DNA from: Bacteroidota bacterium
GTDB taxonomy: Bacteria; Bacteroidota; Ignavibacteria; UBA10030; UBA8401
Reading direction: 5' to 3'
Length of the DNA stretch: 6,631 nucleotides
Assembly (NCBI GenBank): GCA_025355705.1
Contig: JANXZD010000263.1
Span: forward strand, 1-6,631
This document shows positions 1 through 6,180 of the stretch, piece by piece; positions within the stretch are counted from its first letter, which is position 1; each line of letters begins with the position of its first letter. The notes beneath the pieces are model-generated. The model was not told the origin of the DNA and made no database searches. It saw only the letters and a program-made list of their open reading frames with translations. A program made the position numbers and the translations under genes.

Positions 1-549
1 CGTTGGATAAAAACTGAACGCACCGTAACCGAATGTTCCGGTCATCTTCCCTTTATGTTTCGCTCCATGCGACTGTGCGCAATCCTCGATCAGTACAAGG
101 TTTTGTTTTTTCGCAATTGCCGATATGGTATCCATTTCACATGATTTTCCATAGAGATGAACAACCATGATCGCGCGGGTCTTTTCCGTGAAAGCTTCTT
201 CAATTTTTTTTGGATCGATATTGTAGGTTAGGATATTTGGCTCAACAAGAACGGGGATCAGATCACAGTGAAGTATCGAAAGGATCGTAGCAATATATGT
301 ATTAGAAGGAACAATGACTTCGCTCCCCTTTTCAAGATCCAGCGCACGCAGACATAGAATGAGCGCATCCAACCCATTCGCAACCCCGATGCAATATTTA
401 TTGGTATTGAACTCTGCGAATTGCTGTTCGAAATTCTTTACAGCGTTTCCAAGAATGAACCATCCGCTGTTCAGCAGATCATTGAATGAATGTCGATATT
501 CATCAAAGAACGGTGCATTTGTTTTTCGTAGATTTTCATAGTCTATCAT
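1..549 (-). CDS. fdtB: DegT/DnrJ/EryC1/StrS aminotransferase, FdtB-like (3' end outside window)
   Basis: PLP-dependent sugar aminotransferase, expected to convert a dTDP-3-keto-6-deoxyhexose to the 3-amino sugar, using the product of the upstream ketoisomerase. Reading from ATG at 549 gives 183 codons open to the window edge, roughly the first half of a family member of about 365-370 residues. Visible family signatures are SGWFILG (28-34), GVANGLDAL (55-63), PSNTYIATIL (81-90), HLYG (131-134), EDCAQSHGA (155-163, with the Asp that contacts the PLP pyridine nitrogen) and GAFSFYPT (176-183). The catalytic PLP lysine should be the very next codon, just outside the window. Its ATG overlaps the ketoisomerase stop as ATGA, implying translational coupling. 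The class is clear; the exact product (Fuc3N, Qui3N or another amino sugar) is inferred from the neighbour. Confidence 0.93.
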   Translation of the reverse strand, partial: MIDYENLRKTNAPFFDEYRHSFNDLLNSGWFILGNAVKNFEQQFAEFNTNKYCIGVANGLDALILCLRALDLEKGSEVIVPSNTYIATILSILHCDLIPVLVEPNILTYNIDPKKIEEAFTEKTRAIMVVHLYGKSCEMDTISAIAKKQNLVLIEDCAQSHGAKHKGKMTGTFGYGAFSFYPT

Positions 550-911
550 GGATATTGCTCGTAGATATAATCTTTAGGATCGAATAATTCAGAAGCAAAA
601 ACCAGAAATACAGCATCAGGAGTAAAATGATGCATCGTGTGCCAATCACGCGGCTCAAGGATCAAACATTTGTTCGGATGGTCAAGAACAAAATCCTGTT
701 TCACTGTTCCGTCATTGTTCGAAACGATACAGCTTCCGTGGACACAGATACACGCTTGAAATGTTGTATGATGCCGATGTCCTCCCCGAACCGAATCATC
801 CACTCCGTAAATATAGAATGTCCGTTTCACGTCAAACGGAATCTCCTTCTCTATTACTGTAAGATTCCCTCGTTTATCGGAATGTGTCTTTAATTGAATG
901 ATATACGCCAT
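546..911 (-). CDS. fdtA: dTDP-4-dehydro-6-deoxyglucose 3,4-ketoisomerase, FdtA/QdtA (WxcM-like) cupin family
   Basis: Small cupin enzyme of 121 residues, close to the usual 135-140 of FdtA/QdtA. It moves the keto group of dTDP-4-keto-6-deoxyglucose from C4 to C3, preparing it for transamination. Family signatures: DKRGNLTVIE (12-21), IPFDVKRTFYIYGV (24-37), the active-site stretch RGGHRHH (42-48, with H45 and H47 as the expected catalytic/metal-site histidines), the cupin strand ACICVHGSC (53-61), LEPRDWHTMHHF (85-96) and the C-terminal ASELFDPKDYI (106-116). R14 and H91 align with the residues I recall as typical of FdtA, where QdtA has Tyr and Arg, so a galacto-configured (Fuc3N) route is favoured. 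ATG at 911 lies 12 bases after the preceding stop with no clear Shine-Dalgarno. The gene ends in a 4-base overlap with the aminotransferase. The assignment to fdtA rather than qdtA is an inference. Confidence 0.9.
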   Translation of the reverse strand: MAYIIQLKTHSDKRGNLTVIEKEIPFDVKRTFYIYGVDDSVRGGHRHHTTFQACICVHGSCIVSNNDGTVKQDFVLDHPNKCLILEPRDWHTMHHFTPDAVFLVFASELFDPKDYIYEQYP

Positions 912-923
912 GTGTTGATACGT

Positions 924-1907
924 TCAATGAAGAAATTTTTTTAACGAATAGATATGATAGATTCCAAACGCTTTTCGGTAGACAAACAATATCAACGATT
1001 TAAGTGAGAATCCAAATGTACCGGTTCCATGTGAATCGAGCGACGGATCAATTAGTGATATTTCGTTCTTTGCTTTCTGGAGCTCTCCCAAATACGGACC
1101 ATAGAGCAATCTCAACACTTCATCGGATAATAATCGTCTTCCCAACTCTATCCGATCATGATCAAGAAAACGAAGATAATGAAAATGATAGAAGATCACA
1201 GGAAATTCTTGTTCGTTGTTTTTCTCTCTCCCGAACAATCTACCATTTTTTTCAAATACATCATACTGTTGAACATTCCATGCAGCCATTCCTCCGCCAC
1301 GATGCTGCAATTCGTGAATGCCGTTGAACCGTGATGTCCAATCATCAAGATATTTTTGATCGCCGAATTTTCCATCTTCAAAACGTGCGTAACACCATTC
1401 AATGCATCGGTCACGCCACCAGCGAAGTACGGCTAAACCTCGTTCATCGTTCTTAAATGAGACAAATTGAACGCAATATTTTCCACTCAGTGCTTCTTTG
1501 TTGTATCGGGGAGAATACCGGTGTTCGGTGATCATCACAGAATCATTTCCCATTTCATCAAACAATACTTTCGGGGATTCAAAAAACATCATATCCGCAT
1601 CAAGATACGTGCACATATCAACGCGATATTTTTCCAGGATATAAAGAATGGTAGATGATGTCGATGTCCAGCAATATTCTACGCGAGATCGTGTCGGTTT
1701 CACGCGAAGCAGTTCCGCATCTTCAAATTCTTTCAATGAAATGATCGTCGCATATTGAAGATCGAGTTTTTGAAGGACAGAATACGACCGATCATCAAAC
1801 GCAAAGATATACAGATGAAAATCATGGCATACTCTTTCGAGCGAACGGTACAGTGTTAAACCGCGGGATGAATAATTTGAATCGAACAATGTGCAGAAAT
1901 TATACAT
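924..1907 (-). CDS. GT-A-like glycosyltransferase with YLDAD metal-binding motif
   Basis: Predicted cytoplasmic glycosyltransferase of 327 residues that transfers a sugar from a nucleotide donor to a growing glycan. The N-terminus (FCTLFDSNYSSRGLTLYRSL, 4-23) resembles the first strand of GT-A enzymes. CTYLDADMMFF (99-109) holds the DxD motif for the metal and nucleotide. EYCWTSTSS (77-85), FKNDERGL (151-158), DQKYLDDW (183-190) and GGGMAAWN (204-211) are conserved in a group of poorly characterised GT8/nucleotide-diphospho-sugar-transferase-like proteins from polysaccharide clusters. FYHFH (239-243) may give a metal-binding histidine. The C-terminus (about 298-327) is hydrophobic and basic, suggesting peripheral membrane attachment. 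The ATG at 1907 overlaps the methyltransferase stop by 8 bases and has only a weak GGA upstream. Donor and acceptor are unknown. Confidence 0.85.
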   Translation of the reverse strand: MYNFCTLFDSNYSSRGLTLYRSLERVCHDFHLYIFAFDDRSYSVLQKLDLQYATIISLKEFEDAELLRVKPTRSRVEYCWTSTSSTILYILEKYRVDMCTYLDADMMFFESPKVLFDEMGNDSVMITEHRYSPRYNKEALSGKYCVQFVSFKNDERGLAVLRWWRDRCIEWCYARFEDGKFGDQKYLDDWTSRFNGIHELQHRGGGMAAWNVQQYDVFEKNGRLFGREKNNEQEFPVIFYHFHYLRFLDHDRIELGRRLLSDEVLRLLYGPYLGELQKAKNEISLIDPSLDSHGTGTFGFSLKSLILFVYRKAFGIYHIYSLKKFLH

Positions 1908-2625
1908 TTTTTATTTTCCGCACTAAAATGATATTGTCAAGATACAGATCTTCATTGGAAGGAAGTATTACAGACACCAAAATACCAATTACCGTGAACG
2001 GTGAGATCAACACGGTGTTCAATATCTGACGAAGGATTGTGCTGTCGACATATGTCTTTTTATAGATGTATTCGTTGATGAGTTGAAAGATAACACGGAC
2101 ATTAGTCACACTTTTTTTATGTTTCACAACTTCAAAGCCATGCTCCTGTAGAATATGTTTCAGTCCAAACGAAGTGTATCGTGCATAATCGTGCGGCTGC
2201 TCATGTTCATCCCACACAAACGGAACAGTTAGCAGAAATTTCCCGTCAATTTTTAAGACACGATTTACTTCGCTCAAAAATTCTGTCGGATTGAACACAT
2301 GCTCAAACACTTCATTCGCCAGCACAGAATCAAACTCACCGTCATTAAACGGAGTTCTTGTTCCATCGTAGAAAAAATCTGCTTTTGATGTCGTTCGGCT
2401 TCGTTCGGTATCAATCTCAACGCCGATATACTGCTGAACGGAAAGATAGGGTTCGTACGGTTTTGTTCCACAGCCGATATCGAGAAGTTTTCCGGAGAGA
2501 TCTTTTCCCAGATCGATCATTGCAAGGAACAATCCTCGACGAGAGAAATAGAAAGGATTCGTGAATATTCCGATAATTCCCGGATTGAACTGCTCTTTTT
2601 TGATGAGAGATGTAAGGAAGCCCAT
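1900..2625 (-). CDS. class I SAM-dependent methyltransferase (Methyltransf_11 type)
   Basis: SAM-dependent methyltransferase of 241 residues. Motif I is LLDIGCGTKPY (47-57), followed by the acidic ribose-binding end of strand 2 at GVEID (68-72). ANEVFEHVFNP (103-113) and FLLTVPFVWDEHEQPHDYARY (about 130-150) are typical of methyltransferases found in O-antigen and capsule clusters. The C-terminus carries a hydrophobic stretch at about 201-221 (from ILNTVLI to SVILP), long enough for a membrane-associated helix, so it may act on a lipid-linked glycan. The ATG at 2625 shares one base with the upstream stop (TAATG), and no good Shine-Dalgarno is visible, so coupling to the preceding methyltransferase is likely. 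An O-methyl group on a sugar is the probable product, but the substrate cannot be read from the sequence. Confidence 0.87.
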   Translation of the reverse strand: MGFLTSLIKKEQFNPGIIGIFTNPFYFSRRGLFLAMIDLGKDLSGKLLDIGCGTKPYEPYLSVQQYIGVEIDTERSRTTSKADFFYDGTRTPFNDGEFDSVLANEVFEHVFNPTEFLSEVNRVLKIDGKFLLTVPFVWDEHEQPHDYARYTSFGLKHILQEHGFEVVKHKKSVTNVRVIFQLINEYIYKKTYVDSTILRQILNTVLISPFTVIGILVSVILPSNEDLYLDNIILVRKIKNV

Positions 2626-3326
2626 TATTGTTTTTCTAAAAGAAATATTCCAAGAAGGTAAAATAGATCGGGAAACATCGCGGCGATCATTTTTCGAAAC
2701 AGGTCTTTTGGCTCATTGAACTTTTGCGCTACAATTTTCAACCCGCCGATATCATCAACAAGTTGTTTAAAATCAGAAAATGATAGTTGGTGGACATGCC
2801 CTGTGCCATACCATGAATAATTGAACAACATAGGACGCGGCATTCTTCCGTTGAACATCAGATCGAATCGATTCTTCCAAAATGCAAAATTGGGGAATGA
2901 AACGATCTGATATTTTGCAACTCGTTTCATTTCTTTCAACAATACTTCGGGATACATCACCATTTGAATCGTTACATTGCAGATCGCATAGTCAAAAGTA
3001 TTGTCGTCAAACGGAAGCCGTTCATCGATCCTTCCCAAACGAACGTTCAATCCACGCTCTTGGCAAACGGCGACACCGCTTTCCGATATTTCCAACCCGA
3101 AATCAACGATACCCTTTTCCCTTTTTAAAAGTGCAAGCAATGCTCCATTCCCGCACCCGAGATCGATCACACGGGAATTTTGTTTTACCATATCCACTAT
3201 CAGAGGATATTCTGCCCTCTCGCTTTCATGGTGTTGTGAATAATCATAGTTACGATTATCATTTGTTGATGGATCATCAATATGTTGTGTTGGAGTTGAC
3301 ACGTTGTACTTGAAAAGATTGATCAT
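2625..3326 (-). CDS. MetW-like class I SAM-dependent methyltransferase
   Basis: SAM-binding protein of 233 residues resembling MetW. Motif I is VIDLGCGNGALL (53-64), followed by GLEISESGVAVCQERGLNV (77-95) and the strand-4 region FDYAICNVTIQMV (111-123). The most MetW-like part is IVSFPNFAFW (141-150) with GRMPRPMLFNYSWYGTGHVH (160-179). Classical MetW is about 200 residues and works beside MetX in methionine synthesis. Here the N-terminus is longer, there is no metX, and the gene lies among glycan genes, so a decorating methyltransferase is more likely than a methionine role. I chose ATG at 3326, 11 bases after the preceding stop. A GTG at 3410 would give 28 extra residues with no family similarity and overlap the acyltransferase by 73 bases. 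The chosen start lacks a strong Shine-Dalgarno, so it is somewhat uncertain. Confidence 0.87.
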   Translation of the reverse strand: MINLFKYNVSTPTQHIDDPSTNDNRNYDYSQHHESERAEYPLIVDMVKQNSRVIDLGCGNGALLALLKREKGIVDFGLEISESGVAVCQERGLNVRLGRIDERLPFDDNTFDYAICNVTIQMVMYPEVLLKEMKRVAKYQIVSFPNFAFWKNRFDLMFNGRMPRPMLFNYSWYGTGHVHQLSFSDFKQLVDDIGGLKIVAQKFNEPKDLFRKMIAAMFPDLFYLLGIFLLEKQ

Positions 3327-3337
3327 AATAGAAATTA

Positions 3338-4276
3338 TTACTTTAATTCTTTCAATTTCTTTTGTATTGCAACAAAATCTTTCAATGGCTGTGCGGGAAG
3401 GCCTGCCCACGTTTCACCGTCAGGAATATTCTTTGTGACCACAGCACCCAAACCAACTGTTGCTTTATTTCCAATGCTGATTCCATTCATTAATGCCGCA
3501 GAAGGAGCGATCCAACTATAATCGCCGATCTCTGTACTGCCACCGATCATTGAATGGGCAATGACAGCAGCATGTTTCCCAACAACAACATTGTGCGCAA
3601 TGTGGACAAGGTTATCAATCTTGGCACCTTCACGAATTATTGTATTGCCCAATGTTCCTTTATCAACACACGTGTTGGCTCCTATTTCAACGCTATCTTC
3701 AATGATGACACCGCCGACATGAGGAAACTTTTCAAATTTACCTTGTTCATTTCGGGAATAACCGTAACCGTCTCCACCGATAATTGCCCCTGCTTGTATA
3801 ATTACATTATTCCCAATGACAACGTTATCATAAATAAAACAATGTCCATAAAGAATAGTACCTTCACCAATCGTACTTTTCCCTACGTACGAAAATGGTC
3901 CGATATGGGTCTTGGAATGTACGTTCGCTTCGGGATGAACGAATGCCGTAGGGTGAATTTCATATTTTGGTTTTTCAATAAAATATTTTTCAACAATACG
4001 GATATACGCAAGTTTCGGATTCTCAACAACAATGAATATCTTTGTTCTCAATAATTCTTCTGTTATTTTAAATCCGGGATCAACAAGGATCACTTTAGCT
4101 TTGCTGGCTGATACATCAATGTCTTTTTTTGAATTGACCCAAACTAAAGAATGTTCCTCAGCTTCGTCGATCGGTTTGACCGTAATGAAAGTAATGTCCT
4201 CTTTTTTTCCCTGAACCGTGCAGTTCATTTCAATTGCGGATTCAATCTCAGAAAAAAAATATTTTTTTTCAACCAT
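3338..4276 (-). CDS. LpxD-like UDP-sugar N-acyltransferase (left-handed beta-helix)
   Basis: Acyltransferase of 312 residues, somewhat shorter than E. coli LpxD (341). LpxD transfers a hydroxyacyl chain from acyl-ACP to the free amine of UDP-3-O-acyl-glucosamine. The N-terminal 85 or so residues look like the LpxD uridine-binding domain. From about residue 108 hexapeptide repeats begin (IHPTAFVHPEANV, HIGPFSYVG and onward). IIGGDGYGYS (165-174), IGANTCVDKGTLGNTII (198-214) and HIAHNVVVG (225-233) match LpxD; H228 is the expected catalytic base. The final part (AVVTKNIPDGETWAGLPAQPLKD) is closer to sugar acetyltransferases such as NeuD/WbbJ. I chose ATG at 4276 because it has a good Shine-Dalgarno; an ATG at 4333 would overlap the deacetylase by 47 bases. 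Lying after a deacetylase in a glycan operon, it probably acylates an amino sugar. A lipid A role is possible. Confidence 0.88.
   Translation of the reverse strand: MVEKKYFFSEIESAIEMNCTVQGKKEDITFITVKPIDEAEEHSLVWVNSKKDIDVSASKAKVILVDPGFKITEELLRTKIFIVVENPKLAYIRIVEKYFIEKPKYEIHPTAFVHPEANVHSKTHIGPFSYVGKSTIGEGTILYGHCFIYDNVVIGNNVIIQAGAIIGGDGYGYSRNEQGKFEKFPHVGGVIIEDSVEIGANTCVDKGTLGNTIIREGAKIDNLVHIAHNVVVGKHAAVIAHSMIGGSTEIGDYSWIAPSAALMNGISIGNKATVGLGAVVTKNIPDGETWAGLPAQPLKDFVAIQKKLKELK
4251..4270. repeat. 20-base perfect palindrome made of A8 and T8 runs
   Basis: Read on either strand this is G, eight A, T, A, eight T, C, a perfect inverted repeat. It lies in codons 3-9 of the LpxD-like gene, encoding Glu-Lys-Lys-Tyr-Phe-Phe-Ser. 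Two adjacent 8-base homopolymers so near a start codon could slip during replication, and the mRNA could fold into a weak A-U hairpin just after the start. The same bases may simply reflect Lys and Phe codons in an A+T-rich gene. Confidence 0.5.
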
Positions 4277-4288
4277 AGGTATTTCCTC
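4277..4288 (-). promoter_or_regulatory. ribosome binding site of the LpxD-like gene
   Basis: On the minus strand GAGGA (4288-4284) is followed by a 7-base spacer and ATG at 4276. This is the only strong Shine-Dalgarno sequence at any gene junction in the window. It overlaps the TGA stop of the deacetylase (4289-4287), so ribosomes finishing that gene can restart here. It decides the start against the ATG at 4333. Confidence 0.75.
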
Positions 4289-4922
4289 AAATGATCCAAC
4301 GAACAACTTCGAATGCTTCAGCAAAGTCCGCATTGATCTGAGTTCCGCGGGTTCGCGCCCATCCGGTGATGAATTCTTTAGTAAGATATTTTCGATGATG
4401 CTGCGATTTATATTCCATCAAGGCTTTCACTTTCGTATTCACATGCTTCTCTGAAAGGATCACAAACGACTGGGTATTGAACGAAATATTATTCCACAAT
4501 AACTCATACCCTAAAATGCTGGAATTCTTGAATGCACGAATACCTTCCTCTGAAACCGTATGATGGTCTTGATGAAGATCGTTCGGTGAAGGAAGGAAAA
4601 TAAGTGAGGGTTGAATGTCTTTTCTTAGTTTGATCAGTTCTTCTAATATTTCCTGGCGGATATAATTTAGTTTGCGCACCTCGTGTTTAAATATTACCAG
4701 ATTCTTTGGCAGAATACCAAGCACTTTTGTTGCCGCTTTCACTTCAATTTCAAGCGTATTCGAAGGAAAATTCGGCGGTAATGATTGCTCTGCTGTGGAA
4801 AAAGCAATGTAATATACATCGTTCCCTTCCTCAGCAAAGCGAGATATTGTTCCACCGCAGCCAAGCTCACCGTCATCAGTATGTGGAGCTAGGATCAATA
4901 TTCTTTTTTTATTTTTAGTCAT
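4287..4922 (-). CDS. PIG-L/LmbE-family N-acetyl-sugar deacetylase
   Basis: Zinc-dependent deacetylase of 211 residues, a normal length for the family. PIG-L members remove the N-acetyl group from GlcNAc-type sugars, for example in GPI, mycothiol and bacillithiol synthesis. The zinc and catalytic motif is LAPHTDDGELGCGGT (11-25), equivalent to the AHPDDE signature, with H14, D16, D17 and E19. LHQDHHTV (116-123) supplies the second conserved element, with H117, D119 and H120. KALMEYKSQ (166-174) and WARTRGTQINADFAEAF (188-204) match the C-terminal family pattern, so the protein looks intact. There is no signal peptide, so it should act in the cytoplasm on a nucleotide- or lipid-linked sugar. 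The start lies 3 bases after the glycosyltransferase stop, and its stop overlaps the Shine-Dalgarno of the acyltransferase. The pairing suggests it frees an amine that the next enzyme acylates. The substrate is unknown. Confidence 0.9.
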   Translation of the reverse strand: MTKNKKRILILAPHTDDGELGCGGTISRFAEEGNDVYYIAFSTAEQSLPPNFPSNTLEIEVKAATKVLGILPKNLVIFKHEVRKLNYIRQEILEELIKLRKDIQPSLIFLPSPNDLHQDHHTVSEEGIRAFKNSSILGYELLWNNISFNTQSFVILSEKHVNTKVKALMEYKSQHHRKYLTKEFITGWARTRGTQINADFAEAFEVVRWII

Positions 4923-4925
4923 AAG

Positions 4926-6149
4926 TTATTTTCTAAGATGATCAAGAATGATAGAATGTAATTGTTCTGCTCTGTGTTTATATGTATGACTCTTCAATAT
5001 TCGTTGCTGACCACGATCTGCTATTGCTTTACGTTCTAGTGAATGATCCAAAAGCCAACGCAGCTTCTCTTTACATTCATCGATCGATCGGAATAACACC
5101 ACTTCTTTATCCTCTTCAAATAACTCACTCATGTTTATTTTCCAATCTGTCAGAAGACACGAACCGGTTCCTGTTACCTCAAAGATACGAACATTTGCCG
5201 CATATTCACCTGCCCCATCGCCATGGACATTGAATCCGATTTTTGATTTTGAAAGTGCCTTGAACATCTCAATGCCATAGATGGGTGGCTTCGCAATTTG
5301 TTGGATTGCAGAAATATTTTGGAAATTTCTGGGCATTTCTTTTAAAGTATACGCTTTATTTATGAGTGGTAAATTGTATGCGAGATTTTTCAATCCAAGG
5401 GATTTCAACAGCATATTTGCAATGTATGCGCTCCGTCGAAAGAACAAATCAGTTGGCGATATCACGGTAAGGTTTGCAAATATTTCCAGATTGACATTTG
5501 ATCGGATCAGATGTTCGATCAATTCCTGACGGAACATATGAAATTCACTTCCGGGAATTAACGAGCCAATGAACGTAAAATCATTTTCTGGATAGAAGTT
5601 GTTCTCCTGAATGCGTGGAATCAACGATGGTTCAAAAGCGTGATGCATTTGAATAACTTTTAGACCCCGTCGTCGAAAATCTGACGCATAATGTTCAGAA
5701 CAGACCATCATGCAATCAAATGCCCGAAAATCTTCTATATTTTCGTCCGAATAGACTGTGCAGCACCATCCAATAGTGAATCGGACTGTAGGAATTTCTG
5801 CCCTTACTCTCTTGACAAAGTCTTTGCCGAATTTTAAGCTGTCTTGAAAAAAAATAACATCCGGTCTGATCTTTTTGATCTGCTCAAAAACAACATCATC
5901 ATCATTGCAGATAATCCCATGTTCCTTTGCCCAGCATTGCTGCAAAGGTTTTGCGTTTGATACGATCTCGTGCGCTTCAACCCCAAGATCTCGCAGGTGT
6001 TGTGCAAAATAATCGGACCACCCGTATGCTTGAGCCATTAAATGGTGATGCTGCTCGTCATACGATTGCGAAAATACCTGTGGATTATGTTCGTAATACT
6101 GTTTGAGATAATCACGGTAGTACGTTGTTATTTTAAGGAAACTGTACAT
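4926..6149 (-). CDS. GT-B glycosyltransferase, CgeB-like C-terminal domain (Glyco_trans_1_2)
   Basis: Glycosyltransferase of 407 residues with a two-domain GT-B layout. The N-terminal half (KITTYYRDYLKQYY, 6-19; YGWSDYFAQHLRDLGVEAHEI, about 42-62; NAKPLQQCWAKEHG, 65-78; RPDVIFFQDS, 95-104) is typical of a group of uncharacterised polysaccharide glycosyltransferases. The C-terminal half has FIGSLIPGSEFHMFR (193-207), YGIEMFKALSKSKIGFNVHGD (about 291-311) and NVRIFEVTGTGSCLLTDW (319-336), where the NxRxFE...G...LTD pattern marks the nucleotide-sugar site of the CgeB-like domain. No membrane helix is evident, so it should be cytoplasmic and retaining, as GT-B family 1/4 enzymes usually are. The ATG at 6149 gives the N-terminus expected for this group. 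Its Shine-Dalgarno is poor. Donor and acceptor cannot be deduced. Confidence 0.89.
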   Translation of the reverse strand: MYSFLKITTYYRDYLKQYYEHNPQVFSQSYDEQHHHLMAQAYGWSDYFAQHLRDLGVEAHEIVSNAKPLQQCWAKEHGIICNDDDVVFEQIKKIRPDVIFFQDSLKFGKDFVKRVRAEIPTVRFTIGWCCTVYSDENIEDFRAFDCMMVCSEHYASDFRRRGLKVIQMHHAFEPSLIPRIQENNFYPENDFTFIGSLIPGSEFHMFRQELIEHLIRSNVNLEIFANLTVISPTDLFFRRSAYIANMLLKSLGLKNLAYNLPLINKAYTLKEMPRNFQNISAIQQIAKPPIYGIEMFKALSKSKIGFNVHGDGAGEYAANVRIFEVTGTGSCLLTDWKINMSELFEEDKEVVLFRSIDECKEKLRWLLDHSLERKAIADRGQQRILKSHTYKHRAEQLHSIILDHLRK

Positions 6150-6153
6150 CGAA

Positions 6154-6167
6154 AAATGAATTCATTT
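6154..6167. repeat. 14-base perfect palindrome in an intergenic gap
   Basis: AAATGAATTCATTT reads the same on both strands and fills nearly half of the 31-base gap between the epimerase and the glycosyltransferase, the longest gap in the window. There is no loop or T-run, so it is not a terminator. It could be a protein-binding half-site pair, but A+T-rich palindromes of this length arise by chance. Confidence 0.3.
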
Positions 6168-6180
6168 ATAAAGTGATGTA

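Noticed and set aside
314..541. Plus-strand open frame of 75 codons
   Set aside because: Antisense to the aminotransferase, whose conserved blocks run through the same bases.
1004..1327. Plus-strand open frame of 107 codons
   Set aside because: Antisense to the YLDAD glycosyltransferase and without recognisable motifs.
2882..3313. Plus-strand open frame of 143 codons
   Set aside because: Antisense to the MetW-like gene, whose family motifs are clear; the antisense product is rich in Arg, His and Ser with no domain signature.
3327..3410. Longer N-terminus for the MetW-like protein from GTG at 3410
   Set aside because: It adds 28 residues with no family similarity and overlaps the acyltransferase gene by 73 bases.
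3554..4054. Plus-strand open frame of 166 codons
   Set aside because: It lies wholly antisense to the LpxD-like gene, shows no recognisable domain, and its composition reads as the shadow of hexapeptide-repeat codons.
4277..4333. Longer N-terminus for the LpxD-like protein from ATG at 4333
   Set aside because: It would overlap the conserved deacetylase C-terminus by 47 bases, adds 19 residues not typical of LpxD, and has a weaker ribosome site than ATG at 4276.
5847..5854. Homopolymer of eight A on the plus strand inside the GT-B glycosyltransferase gene as a slippage site
   Set aside because: It encodes Ile-Phe-Phe in a conserved strand, is a single run, and similar runs recur in the window, so nothing singles it out.
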